28,304 nucleotides of DNA from Bacilli bacterium (GTDB taxonomy: Bacteria > Bacillota_I > Bacilli_A > RFN20 > CAG-826), in NCBI GenBank assembly GCA_024698065.1, contig JAILRR010000048.1, positions 1 through 28,304 on the forward strand, written 5' to 3'. Below, piece by piece: positions 1 through 10,500 of this stretch (position 1 is the first letter of the stretch; each line of letters starts with the position of its first letter). The translations under genes were made by a program, and so were the position numbers. Under the pieces are notes generated by a model. That model saw only the letters and a program-made list of their open reading frames with translations, was not told where the DNA came from and made no database searches.

Positions 1-1
1 A

Positions 2-1237
2 GTCTTCACCGAACGTCATCTTGCTCGCCTTGGACAAGGAAACATTGCTGTGGGCCACGTTAGATATGGCACCACAGGCGCCACAGATAGACACAACGCC
101 CAACCTCTTGTAATCAATCATATCCATGGCCATATCGCCATCGCCCATAATGGCAATATCACCAACTCTTTGGAACTCCGTTCGCAGCTCGAACTCCAAG
201 GCTCAATCTTCCACACGACCTCAGACACAGAAGTCATATCCTATATTGTCACAAGAGAAAGAATCACCTCGAACAGCATCGAAGAGGCGGTGGAGCGCGC
301 CATGTACACCATCAAAGGCGCGTATTCTCTTGTCCTCATGTCACCGACAAAACTTGTCATTGCTCGTGACCCATATGGTTTCAGGCCTCTTTGCTTCGGT
401 GTCAGGGATGACGGAACCTATATTGCCGCTAGCGAAACATGCGCCCTTGATTCTGTCGGCGCTAAGTTCGTTCGTGATGTTCTTCCAGGCGAAGTCGTCT
501 ACTTCGATAAGGACGGCGTTCACTCAATCAAGACGCACTGTGGCAAACAAAAGAAGCACATCTGCGTCTTCGAATACGTTTATTTCGCTAGACCTGACTC
601 GGTGATCGACGGCATATCCGTCCATTCAGCCAGAGTCAAAGCGGGCGAATACCTCGCAAAAGCCCATCCAGTTGAAGCCGATATCGTCATCGGTGTCCCA
701 GATTCGGGACTTGATGCGGCCATCGGATATTCAAAGGAGTCAGGCATTCCTTATGAAATCGGATATATCAAAAACAAATATATCGGCCGCACGTTCATCG
801 CTCCTGGCCAAGATAACAGGGAAGACAAAGTCAAACTCAAACTTAATCCCGTCTCATCGGTTGTAAAAGGTAAGCGAGTGGTGGTCATCGATGACTCAAT
901 CGTCAGAGGCACAACCAGCAAGAAGACAATCAAGCTTCTTCGCGATGCGGGCGCTAAAGAAATCCACATGAGGATATCCTCACCGACCTTCCTCAATCCT
1001 TGTTACTATGGCACAGACATCGATTCGAAAGACAATCTCATCGCCTGTCATCATTCAGTAGAGGAGATTGCGAAGATCATCGGCGCGGATTCGCTTGGAT
1101 TCCTGTCGGTTGAAAACGTTAAGGATATCGCAGGAGGAGAATGCTGCACGGCTTGCTTCGATGGAAGTTACCCTACAGCCATTCCAAAGGACACCAGAAA
1201 ATCAAGATTCGAAACCAAAATCTCAGATAAAGAATAA
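2..1237 (+). CDS. purF: Amidophosphoribosyltransferase PurF (5' end cut by window)
   Basis: Catalyses the first committed purine step, PRPP plus glutamine to 5-phosphoribosylamine. The frame is open from base 2; the first visible residues already match the glutamine amidotransferase domain, so about 50 N-terminal residues, including the propeptide and catalytic Cys, lie outside the window. Visible motifs are GHVRYGTTG, the glutamine-site NGNITN, the PRPP-binding loop VVVIDDSIVRGTTSKK and GVPDSGLDAA. Cysteines in CVFEYVYFARPDS, NPCYYG and ECCTACF match the positions that hold the [4Fe-4S] cluster in the Bacillus-type enzyme, so a cluster-containing enzyme is inferred. It is the first gene visible in the operon; purM follows 15 bp later behind an AAGGAG site. 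Family identity is very secure. The first in-frame ATG at 50 is internal, not the true start. Confidence 0.97.
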   Translation, partial: VFTERHLARLGQGNIAVGHVRYGTTGATDRHNAQPLVINHIHGHIAIAHNGNITNSLELRSQLELQGSIFHTTSDTEVISYIVTRERITSNSIEEAVERAMYTIKGAYSLVLMSPTKLVIARDPYGFRPLCFGVRDDGTYIAASETCALDSVGAKFVRDVLPGEVVYFDKDGVHSIKTHCGKQKKHICVFEYVYFARPDSVIDGISVHSARVKAGEYLAKAHPVEADIVIGVPDSGLDAAIGYSKESGIPYEIGYIKNKYIGRTFIAPGQDNREDKVKLKLNPVSSVVKGKRVVVIDDSIVRGTTSKKTIKLLRDAGAKEIHMRISSPTFLNPCYYGTDIDSKDNLIACHHSVEEIAKIIGADSLGFLSVENVKDIAGGECCTACFDGSYPTAIPKDTRKSRFETKISDKE

Positions 1238-1252
1238 GCGAAGGAGAGAAAC

Positions 1253-2302
1253 ATGAAAAACTCAAAATCAGAATCATATGCAGCAGCAGGCGTAGACATC
1301 ACGGCAGGATATAAAGCCGTTGAGCTTATGAAGGCTCACATCGCCAGAACAATCGTCCAGGCCAAACCAGACGATATTGGCGGATTCGGCGGTCTTTTCA
1401 CCCTTGACCTTGAAGGCTACAAGCACCCAATCCTCGTTTCAGGAACCGATGGCGTTGGCACCAAACTCAAGATCGCTTTCTTGATGGATAAGCATGACAC
1501 CGTCGGCATCGACTGCGTTGCCATGTGCGTCAACGACGTCATTTGCTGTGGCGCTAAACCTCTCTTCTTCCTTGATTACATTGCCTGTGGCAAAAACTAT
1601 CCGGAGAAGATTGCTGATATCGTTTCCGGCATCTGCGATGGCTGCGTCATGGCTCATAGCGAGCTCGTCGGTGGCGAAACCGCAGAAATGCCAGGATTCT
1701 ACCCAGTTGACGAATATGACCTCGCCGGTTTCTCGGTCGGCATCGTCGACAAAGACAAAGTCATCGATAACAAAAAGATGGCGGCAGGGGATGTCATGAT
1801 TGCTCTTCCATCTAGCGGCGTCCACTCTAACGGCTTCTCTCTTGTAAGAAAAGTCTTCGATATCGAGCACGCCGATATCAAGAAACCTCTCCCAGAACTC
1901 GGCGGAAAGTCTCTTGGCGAGGCCCTCCTCACTCCAACGAAAATCTACGTCAAACCAGTCCTCGCCCTTCTTGATGAAGTCGAGGTCAAAGGCATCTCCC
2001 ATATCACCGGAGGAGGCTTCTACGAGAATATGCCTCGCTCCATCCCAGATGGACTTAAGGTCGTCATCAAGAAAGAAGACGTTAAGATCCTCCCAATCTT
2101 CAAGCTCATCCAATCGGCCGGAAACATCCCAGAAAGAGATATGTTCAATACCTACAACATGGGTGTCGGCATGTCGATCATCGTTAAGCCAGAAGACGTC
2201 GAGAAATCGCTCGCCATCTTAAAAGCCCATGGCGAAGACGCTTACGTCATCGGCCATATCGAAAAATCAACTAACGACGAAAAGATTGAAATCAATCTCT
2301 AA
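1253..2302 (+). CDS. purM: Phosphoribosylformylglycinamidine cyclo-ligase (AIR synthetase) PurM
   Basis: Converts FGAM plus ATP to aminoimidazole ribonucleotide, the fifth step of IMP synthesis. The 349-residue length is normal for PurM. It carries the family signatures GTDGVGTK (about residues 64-71), a central GGETAEMPGFY block and HITGGGFYENMPR. The ATG follows an AAGGAG ribosome site by a normal gap and gives an N-terminus typical of the family (SYAAAGVDITAG). It lies between purF and purN in the same strand run, and the next gene begins four bases after its TAA. A long antisense frame at 1439-2113 is a shadow. Confidence 0.97.
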   Translation: MKNSKSESYAAAGVDITAGYKAVELMKAHIARTIVQAKPDDIGGFGGLFTLDLEGYKHPILVSGTDGVGTKLKIAFLMDKHDTVGIDCVAMCVNDVICCGAKPLFFLDYIACGKNYPEKIADIVSGICDGCVMAHSELVGGETAEMPGFYPVDEYDLAGFSVGIVDKDKVIDNKKMAAGDVMIALPSSGVHSNGFSLVRKVFDIEHADIKKPLPELGGKSLGEALLTPTKIYVKPVLALLDEVEVKGISHITGGGFYENMPRSIPDGLKVVIKKEDVKILPIFKLIQSAGNIPERDMFNTYNMGVGMSIIVKPEDVEKSLAILKAHGEDAYVIGHIEKSTNDEKIEINL

Positions 2303-2306
2303 GACA

Positions 2307-2921
2307 ATGAAAAAAGAATTTGCTAACATCGCTGTCTTCGTTTCAGGGGGAGGAACTAATCTCCAAGCGATTCTCGACTCAATTGACAAAGGAATCATCG
2401 CTTCTGGAAAGGTCACTCTCGTCGTCTCAAACAAAAAAGACGTTTACGCCTTAGAAAGAGCGAAGAACCATAACATCGAATCGCTAGTCCTCCTAAAGAA
2501 AGAACTCGGTTCCCAAGAAGCCTTCGAAGACGCTCTCTTAAAGGCTCTAAAGGAAAGAGATATCGACCTCATCGTTCTTGCGGGATTCTTAGCAATCCTC
2601 TCCAAGAGATTCGATAAGGAATACCCTAACAGAATCATCAACGTTCACCCATCCCTCATCCCATCCTTCTGCGGCGATGGCTTCTATGGACTTCATGTTC
2701 ATGAGGCAGCCCTAGCAAAAGGAGTTAAGGTCACAGGCGCCACCGTCCACTTCGTCAACGAGATCACCGATGGAGGAAAGATCATCCTTCAGAAGGCGGT
2801 TGAGGTAAAAGAAGGGGACACAGCGGAAATCTTACAGCGCCGCGTCATGGAAGAAGCCGAATGGAAGATTCTCCCTCAAGCGGTTGAAATGGTCTCAAAA
2901 CAGTTATTGGAGGAAAAGTAA
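2307..2921 (+). CDS. purN: Phosphoribosylglycinamide formyltransferase PurN
   Basis: Transfers a formyl group from 10-formyl-THF to GAR. The ATG at 2307 (MKKEFANIAVFVSGGGTNLQ) is preferred: the frame is open back to 2229, but that part overlaps the end of purM and is not PurN-like. The protein is then 204 residues, normal for the family. Motifs are SGGGTNLQ at residues 13-20 and INVHPSLIPSF, which contains the catalytic Asn112 and His114, with the third catalytic residue Asp155 in NEITDGG. Only four bases separate it from purM and there is no good ribosome site, so translational coupling to purM is likely. Its cofactor is the product of fhs at the end of the same operon. Confidence 0.96.
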   Translation: MKKEFANIAVFVSGGGTNLQAILDSIDKGIIASGKVTLVVSNKKDVYALERAKNHNIESLVLLKKELGSQEAFEDALLKALKERDIDLIVLAGFLAILSKRFDKEYPNRIINVHPSLIPSFCGDGFYGLHVHEAALAKGVKVTGATVHFVNEITDGGKIILQKAVEVKEGDTAEILQRRVMEEAEWKILPQAVEMVSKQLLEEK

Positions 2922-3641
2922 ATGAACATCTACGCTGTTAGCAACATCAAGGAACTCATCAAGGACAACCCATATGTCGGACGTGGCATCATAATTGGCA
3001 AAACTAGTGATGGCAAGAAAGCCGCTTTCGCTTACTTCATCATGGGCAGAAGCGAGAACTCAAGGAACAGAGTCTTCACCTTCAAGGACAACGTCCTCTA
3101 CACCGAACCATTCGATGCCTCAAAAGTTCAGGACCCATCGCTCATCATCTATGCAGCGGTGAGAGACATCGACAACAAGATGATTGTCACCAACGGCGAT
3201 CAGACCGATACCATTTACGAAGGCCTCAAAGCGGGCAAGTGCATGAAGTGCTCCCTTAAGAGCCGCGCCTTTGAGCCAGACTTCCCTAACCTCACCCCAC
3301 GTATCTCCGGCGTCCTCAAATTCGAGAACAAGGATTTCTCCTATGAGATGTCGATCCTCAAATCCGCTGACGAAAAAGGAACTTCCTGCAACCGTTACTA
3401 TTTCGAATATGACGCCCTTCCAGGACTTGGTCATTTCCTCCACACCTATGTCACCGATGGAAATCCAATCCCAACCTTCCAAGGCGAGCCTGAAAGAGTG
3501 GCCATCCCAAGCGATATCGACGAATTCACTAACGATATCTGGACTGGCTTAAACGAGAACAACAAGATCTCCCTCTATGTCAGGTACGTTAATTTAGCTA
3601 CGAAAGAAGTCACCACAAGACTTATCAATAAAAACAAATAA
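2922..3641 (+). CDS. purO: PurO-type (archaeal-type) IMP cyclohydrolase
   Basis: Predicted to close the ring of FAICAR to give IMP, the last step of the pathway. The N-terminal block NPYVGRGIIIGKTSDGKKA followed by FIMGRSENSRNR matches the archaeal PurO / IMP cyclohydrolase family (Pfam IMP_cyclohyd), not the MGS-like domain of bacterial PurH. At 239 residues it is a little longer than the archaeal proteins of about 200. It starts directly after the purN stop behind a GGAGG site (ATTGGAGGAAAAGTAAATG). Placement inside the pur operon, plus a downstream AICAR transformylase that lacks its own cyclohydrolase domain, strongly supports the role. Assignment is from motif memory and context; a profile search would settle it. 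Confidence 0.88.
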   Translation: MNIYAVSNIKELIKDNPYVGRGIIIGKTSDGKKAAFAYFIMGRSENSRNRVFTFKDNVLYTEPFDASKVQDPSLIIYAAVRDIDNKMIVTNGDQTDTIYEGLKAGKCMKCSLKSRAFEPDFPNLTPRISGVLKFENKDFSYEMSILKSADEKGTSCNRYYFEYDALPGLGHFLHTYVTDGNPIPTFQGEPERVAIPSDIDEFTNDIWTGLNENNKISLYVRYVNLATKEVTTRLINKNK

Positions 3642-3651
3642 GGAGGCAAAG

Positions 3652-5085
3652 ATGGAAGAAAGAAAAGGATACATTTCACCATTCTCGACCCGCTACGCCA
3701 GCGAGGAGATGCAGTATGTTTTCTCTAATGACTTCAAGTTCCAGACTTGGAGAAAACTCTGGGTTTCTTTGGCCAAAAGCGAAAAGAAGTTAGGCTTAGA
3801 CATCACCGATGAGCAAATCGCTGAGCTCGAAGCCCACGTGAGTGACATCAACTACGATGTCGCCGAAGAAAGAGAAAGAATCGTCAGACATGACGTTATG
3901 TCTCACGTATACGCTTACGGACAGCAATGCCCAAAAGCAGCGGGCATCATCCATTTAGGCGCCACCTCTTGCTATGTTGGCGATAACACCGACGTCATCA
4001 TCCTTAGAGAAGCTAGCAAGATCATCCTTAAGAAAGCCGCTCAGGTCTTAAGCAACCTCAAAGCCTTCGCTCTTAAGTACAAAGACCTTCCTTGCCTCGC
4101 TTACACCCATCTTCAGCCAGCCCAGCTTACCACCGTCGGTAAGAGAGCCACTTTGTGGATGAATGAGCTTGTGATGGATGTCGAAAACCTCGTCTACCAA
4201 ATGGATAACCTCAAACTCCTTGGCCAAAAAGGCACCACAGGAACCCAAGCTTCCTTCATGGACCTTTTCGGAGGGGATGAATCCAAAGTCAAAGAACTTG
4301 AGAAACTCATCGCAAAGGATATGGGCTTTGAAGCCTGTGTCCCGGTTTCCGGCCAAACCTATTCACGTAAAGTCGATAGCTATTTCTTAAACGTCCTTTC
4401 TGGATTTGCACAATCCGCCTACAAATTCTCGAATGACCTCCGTATCCTCCAATCCTTCGAAGAGATTGAAGAGCCATTTGAGAAGACCCAGATCGGCAGT
4501 TCCGCGATGCCATACAAACGTAACCCAATGAGAAGCGAAAGAATCTCTTCCCTTGCGAGATACGTCATCGTCGACTCCATCAACCCAGGCCTTACCGCTG
4601 GCACCCAATGGTTTGAAAGAACCCTTGATGACAGCGCCAATAAGCGCGTCTCCGTCGCTGAGGCCTTCTTAGCGGTGGACGCCATCCTCAACATCTACAT
4701 AAACATCTCATCGAACCTCGTCGTTTATGAGAACGTCATCCGTCGCCGTGTAATGGAAAAACTCCCATTCATGGCCACCGAGAACATCATGATGGAAGCC
4801 GTCAAACGCGGTGGCAACCGTCAAGAGCTCCATGAAGCGATTCGCGTTCATTCGCAAGCAGCCGCCTACGAAGTCAAGATGAATGGCAAACCAAATGACC
4901 TCATCGATAGACTAGTCGCCGACCCAATGTTCAACCTCAAAAAGGAAGACATCGAAGAAGAGCTCGATCCAGCCAAATACACCGGCAGAGCCTCATCCCA
5001 GGTCGTCGAATTCATCGCCGACTTTGTCGACCCACTTCTCAAGAAATACCAAGGTGAAGAAATCACCGCTACTTTAAAAGTCTAA
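3652..5085 (+). CDS. purB: Adenylosuccinate lyase PurB
   Basis: Cleaves SAICAR to AICAR plus fumarate, and adenylosuccinate to AMP plus fumarate. The 477-residue protein carries the fumarase/aspartase superfamily signature GSSAMPYKRNP at residues 282-292, in the mobile catalytic loop, and the HLGATSCYVGDNTD block near residue 103. A strong AAGGAGG ribosome site precedes the ATG. It sits between the PurO-type cyclohydrolase and the AICAR transformylase and supplies AICAR to the latter. The C-terminal portion (RGGNRQELHEAIRVHSQ) fits the longer PurB subgroup. There is nothing odd in the frame. Confidence 0.96.
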   Translation: MEERKGYISPFSTRYASEEMQYVFSNDFKFQTWRKLWVSLAKSEKKLGLDITDEQIAELEAHVSDINYDVAEERERIVRHDVMSHVYAYGQQCPKAAGIIHLGATSCYVGDNTDVIILREASKIILKKAAQVLSNLKAFALKYKDLPCLAYTHLQPAQLTTVGKRATLWMNELVMDVENLVYQMDNLKLLGQKGTTGTQASFMDLFGGDESKVKELEKLIAKDMGFEACVPVSGQTYSRKVDSYFLNVLSGFAQSAYKFSNDLRILQSFEEIEEPFEKTQIGSSAMPYKRNPMRSERISSLARYVIVDSINPGLTAGTQWFERTLDDSANKRVSVAEAFLAVDAILNIYINISSNLVVYENVIRRRVMEKLPFMATENIMMEAVKRGGNRQELHEAIRVHSQAAAYEVKMNGKPNDLIDRLVADPMFNLKKEDIEEELDPAKYTGRASSQVVEFIADFVDPLLKKYQGEEITATLKV

Positions 5086-5100
5086 AAAAGGAGAAAAACA

Positions 5101-6285
5101 ATGAAAGAATTCGAACTCAAATACGGTTGTAACCCAAATCAAAAGCCATCGAAGATCTATATGGCGAATGGAGCAGATCTCCCAATCGAAATCCTTAATG
5201 GCCGCCCAGGCTACATCAACTTCCTTGATGCCTTTAACTCCTATCAGCTTGTTAAAGAGCTCAAAGAAGCCCTCGGATACGTGGCCTGCGCTTCCTTCAA
5301 GCACGTTTCTCCAACGAGCGCTGCCATCGGTCTCCCTCTTGATGAGAAACTCAAGAAGGCCTGCTTCGTCGATGACGTCAAAGGCTTAGACGAATCTCCT
5401 GTTGCCTGTGCTTACGCCAGAGCCAGAGGCACCGACAGAATGTGCTCCTTCGGCGATTGGGTCGCCTTCAGCGATGAAGTTGACCTCACGACCGCTTTGA
5501 TGATCAAACGCGAAGTCAGCGATGGTGTCATCGCTCCTAGCTATTCTCCTGAGGCCCTCGAGGTCTTGAAAGCCAAGAGAAACGGCACCTACAACGTCGT
5601 TAAGATTGACCCTAACTACGTCCCAGAAGAAAGAGAAACCAAACAAGTCTATGGCATCACCTTCGAGCAAGGCAGAAACAACTTCAAGATCAACCGCGAG
5701 CTCCTTTCTAACATCGTCACAAAGAACAAAAACCTCCCAGAAAGCGCAGTTCAGGATCTCATCATTGCTTTGATCACCCTCAAATACACCCAGTCCAATT
5801 CCGTTTGCTATGCCTACAAAGGCCAGGCTATCGGCGTCGGCGCTGGTCAGCAATCAAGAATTCACTGCACCCGCTTAGCCGGCAGCAAAGCTGACACCTT
5901 CTTCCTCCGCCAGCATGACAAAGTCCTTAACCTCCCATTCCTCCCAACCATCAAACGTCCAGACAGAGATAACGTCATCGATGGCTACATCAACCAAAAC
6001 GAAGAGGATGTCTGCGCTGATGGAGTTTGGCAGAAATACTTCACCAAACAGCCAGAAAGATTCACCCGCGAAGAGCAAAAGGCCTATCTTGCAACCATCA
6101 CCGGCGTCTCTTTAGGCAGCGACGCTTTCTTCCCGTTCTTCGACAATATCGAAAGAGCGAAACGCTCAGGCGTCTCCTATGTCGCTGAACCTGGCGGATC
6201 CGTGAGAGATGACCTCGTCATCGAATGCGCTGACAAATACGATATGGTCATGGCCTTCACCGGAATGCGTTTATTCCATCACTAG
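5101..6285 (+). CDS. purH: AICAR transformylase, stand-alone (PurH C-terminal domain only)
   Basis: Formylates AICAR with 10-formyl-THF to give FAICAR. All 394 residues correspond to the AICAR transformylase half of PurH; the N-terminal MGS-like IMP cyclohydrolase domain is absent. The catalytic Lys67-His68 pair lies in ASFKHVSPTSAA, and the end GSVRDDLVIECADKYDMVMA...MRLFHH matches the conserved PurH C-terminus. The start is behind an AAGGAG site 15 bp after purB and the N-terminus (MKEFELKYGCNPNQKP) is itself family-like, so this is not a truncation by start choice. Stand-alone forms have been called PurV. The product FAICAR must be cyclised by another enzyme, presumably the PurO-type protein three genes upstream. 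Confidence 0.93.
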   Translation: MKEFELKYGCNPNQKPSKIYMANGADLPIEILNGRPGYINFLDAFNSYQLVKELKEALGYVACASFKHVSPTSAAIGLPLDEKLKKACFVDDVKGLDESPVACAYARARGTDRMCSFGDWVAFSDEVDLTTALMIKREVSDGVIAPSYSPEALEVLKAKRNGTYNVVKIDPNYVPEERETKQVYGITFEQGRNNFKINRELLSNIVTKNKNLPESAVQDLIIALITLKYTQSNSVCYAYKGQAIGVGAGQQSRIHCTRLAGSKADTFFLRQHDKVLNLPFLPTIKRPDRDNVIDGYINQNEEDVCADGVWQKYFTKQPERFTREEQKAYLATITGVSLGSDAFFPFFDNIERAKRSGVSYVAEPGGSVRDDLVIECADKYDMVMAFTGMRLFHH

Positions 6286-6299
6286 TTGATTGATTAGCA

Positions 6300-7571
6300 A
6301 TGAAAGTATTAGTCGTCGGAAGTGGTGGCAGAGAACACGCCATCATCAAGAAAATCAAAGAAAACAAAAACGTCGAAACCATTTATGCCTATCCAGGTAA
6401 TGGAGGCATGAAAGATGACGCGGTTTTGGTTAACGGCTCCGCAACCGATATCGAAGGAGTCGTCTCTTTCGCAAAAGAAAAGGAGATCGACTATGTCATC
6501 GTCACACCTGATGACCCGCTTGTCTTAGGCATGGTCGATGCCCTTGAAAAAGAAGGCATTCCTTGCTTTGGTCCAAGAAAGAATGCCGCCATCATCGAAG
6601 GCAGCAAAGTCTTCTCGAAGGACTTAATGAAGAAATACGGCATCCCAACGGCCGCCTATGAAGTCTTTGATGACGTCAAAAAGGCTCTTGAGTATGTCGA
6701 GAATTGCCCAATTCCAACAGTCGTCAAAGCCGATGGCCTTGCACTTGGCAAAGGCGTTGTCATCGCCATGAGTAGAGAAGAGGCAAAAGAGGCCGTCATC
6801 TCCGCCATGAGCGACCATAAGTTCGGTGCCTCAGGTGATCATATCGTCATCGAGGAATTCTTAGAGGGGCCAGAGGTTTCCGTCCTCTCCTTCACCGATG
6901 GTAAGACTCTCAAACCAATGATTTCGAGCATGGACCACAAACGCGCTCTTGATCATGACGAAGGCCTTAATACCGGCGGCATGGGCACAGTTGCCCCAAA
7001 CCCTTATTACACCGAAGAAGTCGCCAAAGCTTGCATGGAAAAGATTTTCCTTCCAACCATTGAAGCGATGAATAAAGAAGGGAGAACCTTCAAAGGCTGT
7101 CTCTATTTCGGCCTTATGATCACGAAAGACGGTCCAAAGGTCATCGAATACAATTGCCGCTTCGGCGATCCAGAAACCCAGGTCGTCCTTCCGCTTCTAG
7201 AAAGCGACCTTCTTACGATTATGATGGCAACCACTAACGGAACGCTCGATAAGACGGAAGTCAAATGGAGCGACAAATCCGCGTGCTGCGTCATCATGGC
7301 CTCAAAAGGATACCCAGCTCATTATGAGAAGGGATTCGAAATCACTTGCGACTATGATGTGAAAAACGACATCTATTTCGCAGGCGCTAAGCTTAGTGGC
7401 GATAAGCTTCTCACTAACGGTGGCCGTGTCTTAGGCGTCACCTCAGTTGACGAAAGCCTTGAGTGCGCCATCAAGGATTCATACGAAAAAGTTAACAAAA
7501 TCCATTTCGATAATAGCTTCTACCGCCACGATATCGGCGCTAGAGCACTTAAAGCAAAGGAGAGAAACTGA
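6300..7571 (+). CDS. purD: Phosphoribosylamine--glycine ligase (GAR synthetase) PurD
   Basis: ATP-dependent ligation of phosphoribosylamine and glycine to GAR. The length of 423 residues is typical. The N-terminal nucleotide-fold motif VVGSGGREHAI (residues 5-15) is followed by an ATP-grasp domain with VVKADGLALGKGV and the signature NCRFGDPETQ. There is no recognisable ribosome site before the ATG (the preceding bases are TTGATTGATTAGCA), in contrast to most other genes of the operon, so it may depend on coupling with the upstream gene. Its TGA stop overlaps the purL start by one base (TGATG). Confidence 0.96.
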   Translation: MKVLVVGSGGREHAIIKKIKENKNVETIYAYPGNGGMKDDAVLVNGSATDIEGVVSFAKEKEIDYVIVTPDDPLVLGMVDALEKEGIPCFGPRKNAAIIEGSKVFSKDLMKKYGIPTAAYEVFDDVKKALEYVENCPIPTVVKADGLALGKGVVIAMSREEAKEAVISAMSDHKFGASGDHIVIEEFLEGPEVSVLSFTDGKTLKPMISSMDHKRALDHDEGLNTGGMGTVAPNPYYTEEVAKACMEKIFLPTIEAMNKEGRTFKGCLYFGLMITKDGPKVIEYNCRFGDPETQVVLPLLESDLLTIMMATTNGTLDKTEVKWSDKSACCVIMASKGYPAHYEKGFEITCDYDVKNDIYFAGAKLSGDKLLTNGGRVLGVTSVDESLECAIKDSYEKVNKIHFDNSFYRHDIGARALKAKERN

Positions 7572-10500
7572 TGGTCAATAGAGTTTACGTAGAGAAAAAG
7601 CCCGGTCTTCAAAATGAAGCGAGCGCTTTATATAACGAATTCAAGAATCTCGTCGGCATCAAAGGACTCAAATCGCTTAGAATCCTTAACCGTTACGACC
7701 TTGAGAACATTGATGCCAAAGTCTTAGAGAAAGCCATCCGCACCGTTCTTTCCGAACCTCAGCTTGATGATGTCTATACTGAACTCCCTGCCTCAAAAGG
7801 CTTAGTCTTCGCCGTTGAATACCTTCCAGGTCAATTCGACCAAAGAGCCGATTCAGCCGCTCAGTGCATCCAGATCATGGCGGTCATCGATAAGCCAATC
7901 ATCAAAACCGCTAAGGTGTATATCTTAGAAGGCGAGCTTTCAGATGAAGAAGTGGCCGCCGTCAAGAAATATGTCATTAACCCTGTAGAGGCAAGAGAGG
8001 CGAGCTTAGAGCTTCCTAGCACCCTCAAAACCCAATATGTCATCCCAACAACCGTCAAAACTTTGACTGGTTTCATTAACAAGACCAGGGAAGAGCTTGC
8101 CGCCTTCATCAAGGAAAACGGCTTAGCCATGGACCTCGATGACATCGCTTTCTGCCAGTCCTACTTCAGAAGCGAGAAAAGAGACCCAACCATCACCGAA
8201 ATCAAGATGATCGATACATATTGGTCTGATCATTGCCGTCACACAACTTTCTTGACCACAATCGACAACGTCTCTTTCGAAGACAAAGAGATTCAAGAAA
8301 CTTACGAAGAATATATCGCTTGCCGCAAAGAGCTAAATAGAACCAAGCCAGTCAACCTCATGGATATTGGCACTCTCGCGGCCAAAGTCCTCAAAAAGAG
8401 AGGCGTGCTCGAGAAGCTCGACGAATCAGAGGAAATCAACGCCTGCACCGTCAAGATCGATGTCAAAGTCGATGGCAAGACGGAGAAGTGGCTCCTCTTA
8501 TTCAAAAACGAAACCCATAACCACCCAACCGAAATCGAACCGTTTGGCGGTGCGGCTACCTGTATTGGTGGCGCCATCCGTGACCCACTTTCCGGAAGAA
8601 GCTACGTCTATGCGGCCATGCGTGTCACTGGTGCTGGCGATCCAACCGTCCCACTTAGTGAAACCATCCAAGGTAAGCTCCCGCAGCGTAAACTCGTCCA
8701 AACCGCAGCCGCTGGCTATTCCTCATATGGCAACCAAATCGGCTTAGCTACTGGCATCGTTGATGAGATCTATCACCCAGGATACGTAGCAAAACGTATG
8801 GAAATCGGTGCCGTCATCGCGGCAACCCCAGCCGAAAACGTTAGACGTGAATGCCCAAGCGATGGCGATATCGTCATCCTTCTTGGCGGCAGAACTGGTA
8901 GAGATGGCGTCGGTGGTGCAACCGGCTCCTCCAAAGCCCATAACGCCCACTCAGTTGAAACCTGCGGCGCTGAAGTCCAAAAAGGAAACGCCCCAGAAGA
9001 AAGAAAACTCCAAAGGCTCTTCAGAAACAAAGAGGCCTGCCAGATGATCAAACGCTGCAACGACTTCGGCGCAGGCGGCGTTTCGGTCGCAATCGGCGAA
9101 CTTGCGGATGGCTTATCGATCAATCTCAATGCCGTCCCAAAGAAATACGAAGGCCTTGATGGCACCGAACTCGCCATCAGCGAATCCCAAGAAAGAATGG
9201 CGGTCGTTGTCGAAAAAGAAAACGTCGACGCCTTCCTTGCTATCGCAGACAAAGAAAACCTCGAAGCAACCGTTGTTGCCGTTGTTACGGAAAATCCTCG
9301 CCTTGTCATGAAATGGAACGACAAGGTCATCGTCGATATCAGCCGTGAATTCCTTAATTCGAACGGTGCCGAAAAACATATCGACATCCTTGCCTCCAAG
9401 CCTTTTGATTACAAGAAAGAGGTGGAAGGGGATTTTGCTTCGAACCTCAAAGCCCTTGCTGGCGATCTCAACATCTGCTCCAAGCGTGGTCTTAGCGAGA
9501 GATTCGACTCAACTATCGGCGCAGGTGCCGTCACCATGCCATTTGGTGGCAAATACCAAAGAACACCTGTCCAGACTATGGTCACCAAGATCTCAGTCGA
9601 AGAAAAACACACCGACGATTGCTCCTTCATGTCCTGGGGTTATAACCCATTCATCATGGAGAAGAACCCATACCAAGGCGCTTATCTTTCCGTTGTCGAA
9701 AGCATCTCAAAGCTCATCGCTTCCGGCGCTAAATTCGAAGACGTCTATCTTTCCTTCCAAGAATATTTCAAGAAGCCTATGAAAGATCCAAGGCGTTGGG
9801 GCGAGCCTTTAAGCGCTCTCCTTGGCGCTTTCAAAGCCCAGCTCGATTATGGTGTTGCCGCCATCGGTGGCAAAGACTCGATGTCAGGATCATTCGAGAA
9901 ACTTGATGTTCCTCCAACTCTTGTCTCCTTTGCCGTCACAACTGGCAACGTTAACGAAGTCATCACCAACGAATTCAAAGAAGCGGGCAGCAAAGTCTAT
10001 CTTTTAAAGCCAGTCTATGAGAAAAACGGCCTTCCAAATGCCGAAAACCTCAAAGCTCTTTTCAAGAAAATCGAAGAGCTTAATGCGAAAGGCTTAATCA
10101 AATCGTGCTTCACCCCAACTCTTGGCGGTGTCGCTGAAGCCGTCATGAAAGCCGCTATCGGCAATGGCTATGGCTTCAAGTTTAATAGCGAATTGACCCT
10201 CAATGACATCTATGGCTACGCCTATGGTTCATTCATGGTCGAAACAAACGAAAAACTCGATGGCCTCTATGTTGGTGAAGTCACTAACGATGCCAAATAC
10301 GTCTATCAAAACGAAGAAGTCTCAGCTAGCGACATCGATGCCTTATATGAAGGCAAGCTCGAAAGCGTCTACCCAACTCTCGAAAAGAAAGAGAGCAAGA
10401 TCTATGAATCTTTCTCCTATGAAAAAGAGGCTAAGGCTCACGCTTCAAAACACTATGACGAAGTGAGAGTCCTCATCCCGGTCTTCCCAGGAACCAACTG

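Noticed and set aside
1439..2113. Long antisense frame (224 codons) opposite purM
   Set aside because: Purely a shadow of the purM coding pattern; its start is not preceded by a ribosome site and it resembles no protein family.
8773..9399. Long antisense frame (208 codons) opposite purL
   Set aside because: Serine-rich low-information translation typical of a frame shadow; purL is clearly coding on the plus strand.
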